Assembly: GCA_003223455.1 (NCBI GenBank) | Contig: QHVE01000069.1 | Location: forward strand, 1 to 41,280 | Source: Gemmatimonadota bacterium | GTDB lineage: Bacteria; Gemmatimonadota; Gemmatimonadetes; Gemmatimonadales; Gemmatimonadaceae | DNA length: 41,280 bases | Direction: 5' to 3' | Part shown: piece by piece, positions 25,496 to 33,520 of the stretch | Layout of the letters: the number at the start of each line of letters is the position of its first letter | Numbering within the stretch: position 1 is the stretch's first letter | The notes under the pieces: model-generated | The model's input: the letters and a program-made list of their open reading frames with translations, nothing else | Told to the model about the DNA's origin: nothing | Databases searched by the model: none | Position numbers and translations under genes: made by a program

Positions 25496-25648
25496 TCAGA
25501 CGACGGGGCGGCGTCCCGTGATCAGGCGATAGACGATGACGATGAGGGCGAGCACGAGCAGCAGGTGAATCAACGCGCCGCGGACGTGGAACGCGAACGC
25601 GCCGAGTGCCCACAGGATGAACAGAACGATCGCGAGAGTGAAAAGCAT
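25496..25648 (-). CDS. lmo0937-family small membrane protein (50 aa)
   Basis: A 50-residue peptide, MLFTLAIVLFILWALGAFAF at the start and VYRLITGRRPVV at the end, made of two hydrophobic helices separated by a short HVRGALIH turn. This is the pattern of the lmo0937/DUF5670 family, found next to stress genes in many bacteria and of unknown function. The gene is read from ATG 25648, with GAGGA about ten bases upstream. It sits alone between a hairpin and the two-helix membrane protein gene. Confidence 0.82.
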   Translation of the reverse strand: MLFTLAIVLFILWALGAFAFHVRGALIHLLLVLALIVIVYRLITGRRPVV

Positions 25649-25718
25649 GGCCTACATCCTCGGGTGAGAGTGGACTGCTGATCCGAACTCAAGAGCAACG
25701 ATCGTACCGGCCGCTGCG

Positions 25719-26177
25719 CTATGGTCGAGTGGTCCCGACGACCGGCTCGGGAGCACGCGCCGCGGCGGGAGATGGCGGAGGCCCGGTGTGCGTCTGACGC
25801 GCCAGCAGGATGCGGGCGGCGCGTACGTCGTGACCCACGTCGATGAGGAGGATCGCGAGATCCCCGACTCCCCAGAGCAAGCCAGCCAGCACGATCAGGC
25901 GGCTCGCCTCGCCGAGCAGTGTCGGAATCGCTGCACTTCCCTGCGCGACCACACCGGTCACCACTTCGGCGACGAGCAGAAGGCCGAGCACGACGCCCAT
26001 GAGCTTGAACAGCTTCGAGAGATAGCGCAGGCCGACGTACGGCTCGAGATCGCTCAGGCGGACATCCGGAATGACCGGAAGCTCGTTGTCGGCCTTCAAA
26101 ACGTGTCCAAGCCGGTCGATCGGGCTCGCAGCCTTGGTCGGTGTCACTGTGTCCACTGCCCGCCGTTGTTCAGTCAT
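25719..26177 (-). CDS. hypothetical two-helix inner-membrane protein
   Basis: A 152-residue protein I do not recognise. The first 45 residues are soluble (RLGHVLKADNELPVIPDVRLSDLEPYVGL is the apparent conserved part). Two hydrophobic helices follow (KLMGVVLGLLLVAEVVTGVV and ASRLIVLAGLLWGVGDLAILL), then a Pro/Ala-rich tail of about 30 residues. ATG 26177 overlaps the stop of the upstream peptidase gene (ATGA), so the two proteins are probably made and used together at the membrane or cell wall. Confidence 0.75.
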   Translation of the reverse strand: MTEQRRAVDTVTPTKAASPIDRLGHVLKADNELPVIPDVRLSDLEPYVGLRYLSKLFKLMGVVLGLLLVAEVVTGVVAQGSAAIPTLLGEASRLIVLAGLLWGVGDLAILLIDVGHDVRAARILLARQTHTGPPPSPAAARAPEPVVGTTRP

Positions 26178-27391
26178 GATCCCCCTCCGGATCCGATCCA
26201 GCGGGCTCGGTAACCCCGCGTATCGATGTGAATGAAAGGTCCGTGCCCGGCTTCTGCCGGATACACGCCTGCGCCCCCGATGAGCTCGGGATGGGCCGCT
26301 TCGACCCGGTCAACGGCCTCGCTCACGACCCTCGCGTCCGCGATCGTGCTCCGGCCGTCGTGATTCAGATCGTCCATCACGCCGTCGCGGTTGCTGTCGA
26401 TGAAGATGTCGGCTGCGTCGCCGTACATGTGACGGCTGAGTCCGGCTCGGCCCCCGGTGTTGCCCCCCGCCTTGTTGTACTGCGGCGTGCGGAAGCCGCT
26501 CATCACGCGAACTCCGCTGACGTCGATGCCGCGGCTCTGCAGATCGCTCAGCACCAGCTCGAGCTTGTCGACGTTGCGCATCTCGAGCACGAGGAACTTC
26601 GGCCAGACGGCGGCCTGGTCGTGCGTCAGAAAATCGCGGAGGCGAAAGTGCTCCGACACGCGGGTGTCGGCATTGTCCTGCGTGACCTCGATGAATCCCG
26701 ACGGCGGCCGGTAGCGCTCGGCGGGCGCACGCTTCGGCGCGGAGATGCGGCCTGTCTCGCCCGGCCAGTTGCCGAGGTAATACAGGCCCACGCGACCGTT
26801 CCGCTTCTCGGTGCTGGGTCGAAGGCTGATCAGGTTGAAGTCGGTGATCGGCTTGATCGCGTTGCCGACGGCGACGGCCAGTCGCCAGATGCCCGCACTC
26901 GGCGCGGCGGTGCCCTGCTCCGACTCCGCCTGCTGCGCGCGCAGCTCGGCACCCTCCGGTAGCGCATCCGCGTCGAGCGGCGTGCCGGCGGGAACGATCC
27001 GCGCGCGGAGCTTGCCGCTCGCGCCGTGCAGCTCGCCCGACAGCGCCGAGAGCGAGGCGTCGGTGAGATAGGCGGCGGTGGGTGCTCCGGTCGCGGTGAG
27101 CGTGCTCGCGACCATCGACCTCGACGAGGCACGGGAAGGATCGCCGGCGTCTCGCGTCGCGGCGTCGCCGATCGTCCACGTCCATCCGATCATGAGCACC
27201 GAGACGACCACGCTGGCGAACAGGTCCAGCACGCGCTCGGTACGGGGCGACACTCCCGCACGATGCCAGCGGCTCTTCACGGGAGGCGGCAGATGCAGCG
27301 CGTGCTCGGCGAGATGTATCAGATCGTCGAGCACGCCCGTTGACCGGCTGCGGGCACCTGTCGAACTTCCGGCGTTCCCGACGTCTCTCAC
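26174..27391 (-). CDS. membrane-anchored M15/DUF882-type peptidase
   Basis: About 405 residues. One transmembrane helix near residues 60-80 (LFASVVVSVLMIGWTWTIG) anchors a periplasmic part. After a variable region comes the peptidase domain: SEHFRLRDFLTHD, VRVMSGFRTPQYNKAGGN, the zinc motif SRHMYGDAADIF and the final GPFIHIDTRGYRARW. M15-type enzymes cut peptidoglycan peptides. A calcium-loop-like insert, DSNRDGVMDDL followed by NHDGRSTIADA, sits inside the domain. I favour GTG 27391, which has GGGAG just upstream and clears the divergent dedA gene; ATG 27430 would overlap dedA by 27 bases. It overlaps the two-helix protein gene downstream by four bases. Confidence 0.8.
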   Translation of the reverse strand: MRDVGNAGSSTGARSRSTGVLDDLIHLAEHALHLPPPVKSRWHRAGVSPRTERVLDLFASVVVSVLMIGWTWTIGDAATRDAGDPSRASSRSMVASTLTATGAPTAAYLTDASLSALSGELHGASGKLRARIVPAGTPLDADALPEGAELRAQQAESEQGTAAPSAGIWRLAVAVGNAIKPITDFNLISLRPSTEKRNGRVGLYYLGNWPGETGRISAPKRAPAERYRPPSGFIEVTQDNADTRVSEHFRLRDFLTHDQAAVWPKFLVLEMRNVDKLELVLSDLQSRGIDVSGVRVMSGFRTPQYNKAGGNTGGRAGLSRHMYGDAADIFIDSNRDGVMDDLNHDGRSTIADARVVSEAVDRVEAAHPELIGGAGVYPAEAGHGPFIHIDTRGYRARWIGSGGGS

Positions 27392-27403
27392 TCGGTCTCC
27401 CGA

Positions 27404-28075
27404 ATGCAATCGCTTCTTGATCTCTTCCATCAACTTACGAACGTTCGCGAGCTGGTTCGCGTGGGCGGATACGTCGGTCTGACGTTCATCATCTTCGCCG
27501 AAACCGGGCTTCTCGTCGGCTTCTTTCTGCCGGGTGATTCTCTTCTCGTGACTGCGGGCCTGCTGTCGGCCCAGCCTCAGTTCGGACTGAACGTGTACGC
27601 GCTCGGTGCGCTGTTGACCGTGGCCGCCATCGTCGGCAACTCACTCGGCTACGTGCTCGGTCGGGCGACCGGCCCGCGCCTCTTCACACGCGACGACTCA
27701 CTGCTCTTCAAGAAGAAGCACCTCTACCGAGCCCAGGAGTTCTACGCAAAACACGGTGGCAAGACGCTAGTGATTGCGCGTTTCATGCCGATTGTCCGGA
27801 CTTTCGTCCCGGTCGTGGCCGGCCTGGCCAACATGCCATTCGGGCTCTACACGGCCTACAACGTGCTGGGAGGCGTGGCCTGGATCTGGTCGATGCTGTT
27901 CATCGGCCATTTCCTCGGGCGAGTCGTCCCCGGCATCGACAAGCACATCGAGCCGATGATCCTGGTCATCATCGCGCTGTCGCTCCTGCCCGCGTTCATC
28001 TCGTGGTGGCGGGAGCGGTCGAAGACCAGGGCTGCCGCGTCGGCGGTCGCCCCCCGTGCGGTACCCGATCCCTGA
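27404..28075 (+). CDS. DedA/VTT-family membrane protein
   Basis: A 223-residue polytopic membrane protein. It has the family opening ([26 protein letters not shown], written here in overlapping parts: [13 protein letters not shown] and GFFLPGDS) and the signature [20 protein letters not shown] with the conserved R/P/R residues. DedA proteins are now seen as phospholipid flippases/scramblases that recycle lipid carriers such as undecaprenyl phosphate. No ribosome-binding site precedes ATG 27404, so it may be leaderless. The divergent M15-type peptidase gene starts within a few bases, and sodA follows 17 bases after the stop, probably as one transcript. Confidence 0.9.
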   Translation: MQSLLDLFHQLTNVRELVRVGGYVGLTFIIFAETGLLVGFFLPGDSLLVTAGLLSAQPQFGLNVYALGALLTVAAIVGNSLGYVLGRATGPRLFTRDDSLLFKKKHLYRAQEFYAKHGGKTLVIARFMPIVRTFVPVVAGLANMPFGLYTAYNVLGGVAWIWSMLFIGHFLGRVVPGIDKHIEPMILVIIALSLLPAFISWWRERSKTRAAASAVAPRAVPDP

Positions 28076-28092
28076 ACCAACCGGAGAACGAC

Positions 28093-28695
28093 ATGGCGCA
28101 CACCCTACCACCGCTCCCATACCCCACGAACGCGCTCGAGCCGCACATCGATGCGCAGACGATGGAGATCCATCACGGGAAGCACCACAACGCGTACGTC
28201 ACGAACCTCAACGCGGCGCTGGAAAAGGCGCCCGAGCTGGCCGACAAGTCGCTCGAGGATCTGCTGCGCAATCTGAACAGCGTGCCCGAAGCGGTGCGCA
28301 CGGCGGTGCGAAACAACGGCGGCGGACACTGGAATCATTCCCAGTTCTGGACGACGATGAGCCCGAACGGCGGCGGTGGGCCGACGGGTAAGCTGGCCGA
28401 TGCAATCACGAAGTCGTTCGGCGACGTCGAGAAGTTCAAGGAGGCCTTCAACGCGGCCGGCGTCTCACGCTTCGGCTCGGGCTGGGTATGGCTGGTGAAC
28501 GAAGGCGGCAAGCTCGCGATCACCAGCACGCCGAACCAGGACAACCCGCTCATGGACGGCAAGGCGCCTCCCATCCTCGGCAACGACGTGTGGGAGCACG
28601 CGTACTACCTCAAGTACCAGAACCGTCGCCCGGACTATTTGAAGGCGTGGTGGAATACGGTGGATTGGGAGGAGGTAGGGAGACGGTTCCAGTAG
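28093..28695 (+). CDS. sodA: superoxide dismutase (Mn/Fe type)
   Basis: A 200-residue cytoplasmic enzyme that converts superoxide to hydrogen peroxide and oxygen. Metal ligands are in [12 protein letters not shown] (first His), [10 protein letters not shown] (second), and [11 protein letters not shown] (Asp and last His). GGHWNH and GSGWVWLV favour the manganese type, but metal cannot be settled by eye. GGAG precedes ATG 28093 at seven bases. It is complete and follows dedA closely. The palindromic octamer-flanked terminator begins right after the stop. Confidence 0.96.
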   Translation: MAHTLPPLPYPTNALEPHIDAQTMEIHHGKHHNAYVTNLNAALEKAPELADKSLEDLLRNLNSVPEAVRTAVRNNGGGHWNHSQFWTTMSPNGGGGPTGKLADAITKSFGDVEKFKEAFNAAGVSRFGSGWVWLVNEGGKLAITSTPNQDNPLMDGKAPPILGNDVWEHAYYLKYQNRRPDYLKAWWNTVDWEEVGRRFQ

Positions 28696-28697
28696 GC

Positions 28698-28748
28698 TGT
28701 GAGTTGGTGAGTTGGCTGGTTGTGAGTTGGTCGGTTGATTGGTGCGTT
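28698..28748. repeat. degenerate tandem octamers, consensus GGTGAGTT (left array)
   Basis: Units TGTGAGTT, GGTGAGTT, GGCTGGTT, GTGAGTT (one base short), GGTCGGTT and, after a GATT interruption, GGTGCGTT follow the sodA stop. The same octamer occurs in inverted orientation on the far side of the central hairpin. Confidence 0.85.
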
Positions 28749-28749
28749 G

Positions 28750-28820
28750 AACGGCCCTGGTCACAACCGGCGTGGAAGCCCCGCTGAGGGGTCTCCACGC
28801 TGGTCCGTAGCCAGGGCCGT
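28750..28820. terminator. nested hairpin between sodA and the LVIVD gene
   Basis: Outer arms ACGGCCCTGG (28750-28759) and CCAGGGCCGT (28811-28820) pair perfectly. Inside, GCGTGGA-AG-CCCC and GGGG-TC-TCCACGC form a second stem with a two-base mismatch and a GCTGA loop. It separates two convergent genes and should stop both transcripts; TTTCGTT follows on the plus strand. Confidence 0.8.
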
Positions 28821-28842
28821 TTCGTTCACTCGATCACCGACT

Positions 28843-28882
28843 AGCTCACCAACTCACCAACTCACCAACCAACCAACTCACC
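28843..28882. repeat. tandem octamers AACTCACC (right array, inverse of GGTGAGTT)
   Basis: Five units in perfect register: AGCTCACC, AACTCACC, AACTCACC, AACCAACC, AACTCACC. They are the reverse complement of the left array, so the whole 28698-28882 segment can fold as one large imperfect palindrome. The array ends three bases before the stop codon of the LVIVD gene. Confidence 0.92.
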
Positions 28883-28885
28883 CTC

Positions 28886-30895
28886 TCAAGGCACGGTCCC
28901 GGATTTGGGCTCGATCCTCACCGCCCACAGCCCGCTGTTGAAATCGTTCACGTAGGCGAGGCCGTCCTTCTTGTTCACGACCACGCCCCACGTCATCGGC
29001 GCGTTGGGGATGATGCCCTTCGGATCGGCGGGCATCACCTCGCCGATCAGGCGTCCCTGTGCCTCGAGGTCACCGCGCACGTCGCCGCTGATGTCGAACG
29101 CCTTGAAGCCGGCGTTGTATGCGCCGAGATAGAGCGTATCGCCGGCGACCCAGACGTTGTGCACGCCGCCGAACTCCGGCTCGTACCAGGCGACCGGCTT
29201 CAGATGCTCCAGGTCGCGCGCGTCGAGTATCTGCAGTCGTCCGTGGGCCCGTGAGAAGTTTCCGGCGTACAGCTGCTCGGCGGCCGTATTCCCGAACACC
29301 TCGTCGGCGATGATGATGTAGTCCTTGTGTCGCCACGCCGTGTGCGTGCCGCGGATGAACCCCTTGCCGCCCTCGGCCTCGACGTCCTTGTACAGCGCGT
29401 CGAGGTCGTACTTGTACTGGGTCACGAACTGCGGGTTCGACGGCGTGCCGCCCTTGATGCCGTTGCCGACGTCGAGGACCACGAGCCCGTCGTTCCACCA
29501 CGAGCCGTAGAGCAGCCCGTCCTGCACGTCGATGTCGTGCAGAAAGCGGCCGGCGTCGGCGCGCGGCGTCTTCCACGTCGCCACCTGCTTCGGATGGGCC
29601 GGATCGTTGATGTCGATCACGTGCACCGCGCCGGTTCCGTCGTTCGTGAGGTAGATGTGCGTGCCGTACTTCGGCTGCGAGTGGATGAATGCCGAGTGCA
29701 CGCCCGCCGTGACCCCCTCCGTGAACTCGCTCAGGGCCTTGGGATGCAGCGGGTCGTGCGTGTCGGCGATCACGATCCCGTTCTTGCGGTCGGCGGCACC
29801 CTCGCGGGTGATCACGAGCGTGTTCCCGTCCGGCGACGTCATGATGTCGTTCACGGATCGCGCGTTCACGATGATCGAGTCGACGATCGTCGGGTTCGCC
29901 GGATTGGAGATGTCCACGGCGTACACGCGGTCGCCGCCGAGGATCGTGGCGAGGTAGGCGACATTGCCGTTCGGGTGGATCCAGACCTCGCTCGTATGGA
30001 ACGCGCTCCGCACGAGCTTTCCGACGATCCTCGCCTGGCGTTTGATGTCGCGATCGACCGCCGTGACGATCGCGTCCCCTGTGCGTGTGCCGAAGCTCGC
30101 CGTCACCTGGTAGGTGCCCGGCCGATAGGCGACGAAGGCGCCCTCCTCGTCGACCAGTCCGTTGCCAGGCGTGAACAGCCAGCTGGGCGTGAGTCCGGCG
30201 ATCTCGCGGCCCTGCGCGTCGCGCGCGATCGCCCGCAGGTGAATGACGTCACCCGTGCGCGCCTGGACCGTGGCTGGCCGCACCTCCACGCTCGCGATCG
30301 GGCTGGCGACGACGTTCACCGTCCATCGCTCGACCGCGGCGCCGGCCGACGCCGAGATCGAGGCGCGACCCGGCGCGACGGCCTGCAGCAATCCGTCGTT
30401 CGAGACGCGCGCGACTGCCGGATTGTCGCTGGACCATTGCACGCGGTCGTTGCGCCGGTCGTCCGCCTTCGAGTACACGGTGCCGGTCAGATGCACGCGC
30501 TGACCGATGGCGAGTCGCGTTGGCCGCGGAGCCACCGCGACGCGCGCCGCAGGACCCGCGACCATCGCGACCTCGAACCGCTCGACGACCGGCTTCGCAC
30601 CGGGCACGATCGCGATGGCCGTGATCGGCATCGTACCCACCGAGCCCGCCGAGAGCTTGCCCGTGGAGTCGACGGCCCCTTCGTAGTGGCTGCCGGCGTT
30701 CCGGAACACGATGCGCGCGTCCGGCACCGGATTCCCGGACTCGTCCAACAGCTTCGCGCTGAAGCGCAGGGTGTCACCGACTACGACCGTCCGCGTCGAC
30801 GGCGTCACCATCAGTCGCTGCCTGGTTTGCGCTGATGCCGTTCCTCCGACCATCGCGCAGAGTGCCAGCCCCGCCGCGATCTCCCTCCGACTCAT
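28886..30895 (-). CDS. secreted Ig-like plus LVIVD beta-propeller protein
   Basis: A 669-residue exported protein. A signal peptide (AGLALCAMVGGTASA) is followed by about three bacterial Ig-like repeats (VTPSTRTVVVGDTLRFSAKL; VAPRPTRLAIGQRVHLTGTV; VEVRPATVQARTGDVIHLRA) and then LVIVD-type propeller blades (DRVYAVDISNPANPTIVDS, GIVIADTHDPLHPKALSEF, AVHVIDINDPAHPKQVATW, GRLQILDARDLEHLKPVAW). Such proteins are thought to be surface or periplasmic binding proteins; no enzymatic residues are evident. ATG 30895 overlaps the speA stop as ATGA, an odd partnership between a secreted protein and a cytoplasmic decarboxylase. Confidence 0.85.
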   Translation of the reverse strand: MSRREIAAGLALCAMVGGTASAQTRQRLMVTPSTRTVVVGDTLRFSAKLLDESGNPVPDARIVFRNAGSHYEGAVDSTGKLSAGSVGTMPITAIAIVPGAKPVVERFEVAMVAGPAARVAVAPRPTRLAIGQRVHLTGTVYSKADDRRNDRVQWSSDNPAVARVSNDGLLQAVAPGRASISASAGAAVERWTVNVVASPIASVEVRPATVQARTGDVIHLRAIARDAQGREIAGLTPSWLFTPGNGLVDEEGAFVAYRPGTYQVTASFGTRTGDAIVTAVDRDIKRQARIVGKLVRSAFHTSEVWIHPNGNVAYLATILGGDRVYAVDISNPANPTIVDSIIVNARSVNDIMTSPDGNTLVITREGAADRKNGIVIADTHDPLHPKALSEFTEGVTAGVHSAFIHSQPKYGTHIYLTNDGTGAVHVIDINDPAHPKQVATWKTPRADAGRFLHDIDVQDGLLYGSWWNDGLVVLDVGNGIKGGTPSNPQFVTQYKYDLDALYKDVEAEGGKGFIRGTHTAWRHKDYIIIADEVFGNTAAEQLYAGNFSRAHGRLQILDARDLEHLKPVAWYEPEFGGVHNVWVAGDTLYLGAYNAGFKAFDISGDVRGDLEAQGRLIGEVMPADPKGIIPNAPMTWGVVVNKKDGLAYVNDFNSGLWAVRIEPKSGTVP

Positions 30896-32853
30896 TGTGC
30901 CGCCTCTCCCTCCAGATACGTGTAGCCCTCGAGCCCGGCCACGTAGTCCGCGATGAACGCATTCGCATCCGTGCGGCTGAGGTGCTTCACCTGCGTGACC
31001 TTGCGACGGAAAGTCTGCAACAGGTCGGACGCGCGGAACTGGACGTAGTTGAGCACCTCCGTCACCGTGTCGCCGTGGACCAGATCGGTGATCTCGTACC
31101 CGTTGCCCGCGAGCCGGATGTGCACCGCGTTGGTGTCGCCGAACAGGTTGTGCAGATCGCCGAGGATCTCCTGGTAGGCGCCCGTCAGGAAGACGCCGAG
31201 CACATACGGCTCGCCGTCGCGCCACTCGTGCAGCTCCAGCGACGGGCTGCCGTCCTTGTCGCCCACGAACCGGTCGATCTTGCCGTCCGAGTCACAGGTG
31301 ATGTCCTGCAGCGTCCCGCGCCGCGTCGGCTCCTCATTGAGCCGGTGCACGGGCATGATCGGAAAGAGCTGATCGATCGCCCAGCTGTCGGGGAGCGACT
31401 GGAACAGCGAGAAGTTGCAGAAGTAACGGTCGACCATCGTCGCGTCGAGATCGGCGAGGATGTCCTCGTAGTGATCCCGATCCTGCTGGACGATGCGGTA
31501 GATCGCGTTCATCGTGGCGTGGTACATCTGCTCCGCCACCGCGCGGCCGCGCAGCGGGAGCACCCCGCTCGCGAAAAGTTGCTGTGCGCGCTCCTTGTCG
31601 AACGTGACGTCGTGGAAGATCTCCTTCACCCGGCGACGCGAGACCTTGTCCTTCGACACGATCTGATGGTCCTCGCGCATCTCGTGCAGCACCGCGTGAT
31701 CGTCATCGGTGAGCTCGGGGACAGGGACCTCGACCACCGACTCGACGTCGATCACCTTCAGGAGCAGCAGCGCGTGATGCGCCGTGAGGGCGCGCCCCGA
31801 CTCGCTGATGACGTGCGGCATCGGCAGCTCCAGCTCGCGGCACGCCTCGGCCAGCGTATAGATCACGTCGTTCGCGTACTCCTGCAGCGAGTAGTTGACG
31901 CTCGCGTTCGACGTGGAGTTCGTGCCGTCGTAGTCGACTCCGAGACCGCCACCGACGTCGACGTGCGTGACGTCGACGCCGAGGGCGCGCAGCTCGGCGT
32001 AGAACCGCGCCACCTCCTGCAGCCCCGACTTGATGTAGCGGATGTCGGTGATCTGCGAGCCGAGATGGAAGTGGATCAGCTTGATCACGTCGAGGCGGCC
32101 GGCGGCGCGGAGCCTGTCCACCGCCTCCATCAGCTGCGCGGCGTTGAGACCGAACTTGGACTTCTCGCCGCCGCTCTCCTTCCACCGTCCAAACCCGGTC
32201 GAGGCGAGCTTGATGCGGATTCCGGCCGTCGGATTCACGCCGAGTTCGTCCGCCGCCGAGAGCAGCACGTCGATCTCGCTCAGCTGCTCGATGACGATGA
32301 ACACCTGGTGGCCGAGCTTCTGCCCCATGAGGGCGAGCCGCATGAACTCCTCGTCCTTGTAGCCGTTGCAGACGATGAGGTGCTCGGTGCTCTCGGAGAG
32401 TCCCAGCACGGCCTGGAGCTCAGGCTTGGAGCCGCACTCCAGCCCGACACCGTGCTTGTTCCCGAACTGAACGATCTCCTCGACGACGTGGCGCTGCTGG
32501 TTCACCTTGATCGGGTACACCGTGGTGTACGCGCCGGTGTACTCGTACTCCTTGATCGCGTTCTCGAACCGATCGCTCAGCGACTCGATGCGCGAGCGCA
32601 GGATGTCGGAGAAGCGCAGCAGCACCGGCAGCCCGACCCCCTGTTCCTCCAGGTCGCGGGACAGGTCGTAGAGGCTGAGCTGTCGCTCCGGATGCTCCTT
32701 GTCGGGACGCACGACCACGTGGCCGCGCTCGTCGATGTCGAAGAAGCCGGCGCCCCACCCCTCGATGTTGTAGAGGGTGCGCGCCTTGTCGGCCGTCCAG
32801 CCGGCTCGTCGCTCGGAGCCAGCCGCGGTGGTCTCGATCGTCTCGGTCGCCAT
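30892..32853 (-). CDS. speA: biosynthetic arginine decarboxylase
   Basis: A 653-residue fold-type III PLP enzyme that converts arginine to agmatine, the first step of the agmatine route to putrescine and spermidine. The PLP lysine is K116 in VYPIKVNQQ; further family motifs are LECGSKPELQAVL, FGLNAAQL, LIHFHLGSQI, DVGGGLGVDYDG and ESGRALTAHHA. Length and order match SpeA. ATG 32853 follows the pdxH stop by 52 bases. PdxH makes the PLP that SpeA uses, so the neighbourhood is sensible. The stop overlaps the next gene. Confidence 0.96.
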   Translation of the reverse strand: MATETIETTAAGSERRAGWTADKARTLYNIEGWGAGFFDIDERGHVVVRPDKEHPERQLSLYDLSRDLEEQGVGLPVLLRFSDILRSRIESLSDRFENAIKEYEYTGAYTTVYPIKVNQQRHVVEEIVQFGNKHGVGLECGSKPELQAVLGLSESTEHLIVCNGYKDEEFMRLALMGQKLGHQVFIVIEQLSEIDVLLSAADELGVNPTAGIRIKLASTGFGRWKESGGEKSKFGLNAAQLMEAVDRLRAAGRLDVIKLIHFHLGSQITDIRYIKSGLQEVARFYAELRALGVDVTHVDVGGGLGVDYDGTNSTSNASVNYSLQEYANDVIYTLAEACRELELPMPHVISESGRALTAHHALLLLKVIDVESVVEVPVPELTDDDHAVLHEMREDHQIVSKDKVSRRRVKEIFHDVTFDKERAQQLFASGVLPLRGRAVAEQMYHATMNAIYRIVQQDRDHYEDILADLDATMVDRYFCNFSLFQSLPDSWAIDQLFPIMPVHRLNEEPTRRGTLQDITCDSDGKIDRFVGDKDGSPSLELHEWRDGEPYVLGVFLTGAYQEILGDLHNLFGDTNAVHIRLAGNGYEITDLVHGDTVTEVLNYVQFRASDLLQTFRRKVTQVKHLSRTDANAFIADYVAGLEGYTYLEGEAAQ

Positions 32854-32905
32854 CCGCCAAAGATAACGGCGCGAACCCCGCGGCGCGTCCTCGCGGGAAC
32901 GGCGA

Positions 32906-33520
32906 TTACGGGTAGAGCACCTCGGTGCGCCAGCCTTCGCCGGCGCGGGTGTAGACGAGGCGCTCGTGCCGCCGACTCGGCATGTTGTGCCAGAACTCGA
33001 TGCGCGCCGGCACGAGCCGGAATCCCGACCAGTGCGGCGGCCTCGGCACGTCGCAGCCGGCAAAGCGCGCTTCCATCTCGCGCACGCGATCGTCGAGCGC
33101 GCCGACCTGCTCCATCGGCTGGCTCTGGCGCGACGCCCACGCGCTGATCTGGCTGCCGCGCGCACGGCTGGCGAAGTAGGCGTCGGCCTCCTCATCGCTC
33201 ACCCGGACCGCGCGCCCCTCGATGCGAACCTGGCGCTCGAGCGGCTGCCAGTGGAAGCACATCGACGCCAGCGGATGCGCGAGCAGCTCGATCCCCTTCC
33301 GGCTCTCGAAGTTGGTGTAGAAGACGAACCCGCGTTCGTCGACTCCCTTGAGCAGCAGGATGCGAACCGACGGCTGGCCACCGGCACCCACGGTGGCCAG
33401 CGCGAAGGCCGTAGGCTCGGGCAGTCGCTCGGCCCCTACCTCGCGCGCCGCAGCAAGCAGCGTCGTGAACCGATCGAACGGCTCGCGGAGGGGCACGAAC
33501 GGCGAGGCCTCGCTACTCAT
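32906..33520 (-). CDS. pdxH: pyridoxamine/pyridoxine 5'-phosphate oxidase
   Basis: A 204-residue FMN flavoprotein that makes pyridoxal 5'-phosphate. Family motifs are present: PSVRILLLKGVDERGFVFYT in the FMN-binding sheet (RxxLLK), YTNFESRKG, the QSQP loop and the C-terminal RPPHWSGFRLVPARIEFW with the final RTEVLYP. The start ATG 33520 lies inside the last codons of the upstream AIM24 gene (8-base overlap). Upstream in-frame codons would extend into that gene with no homology. Confidence 0.95.
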   Translation of the reverse strand: MSSEASPFVPLREPFDRFTTLLAAAREVGAERLPEPTAFALATVGAGGQPSVRILLLKGVDERGFVFYTNFESRKGIELLAHPLASMCFHWQPLERQVRIEGRAVRVSDEEADAYFASRARGSQISAWASRQSQPMEQVGALDDRVREMEARFAGCDVPRPPHWSGFRLVPARIEFWHNMPSRRHERLVYTRAGEGWRTEVLYP

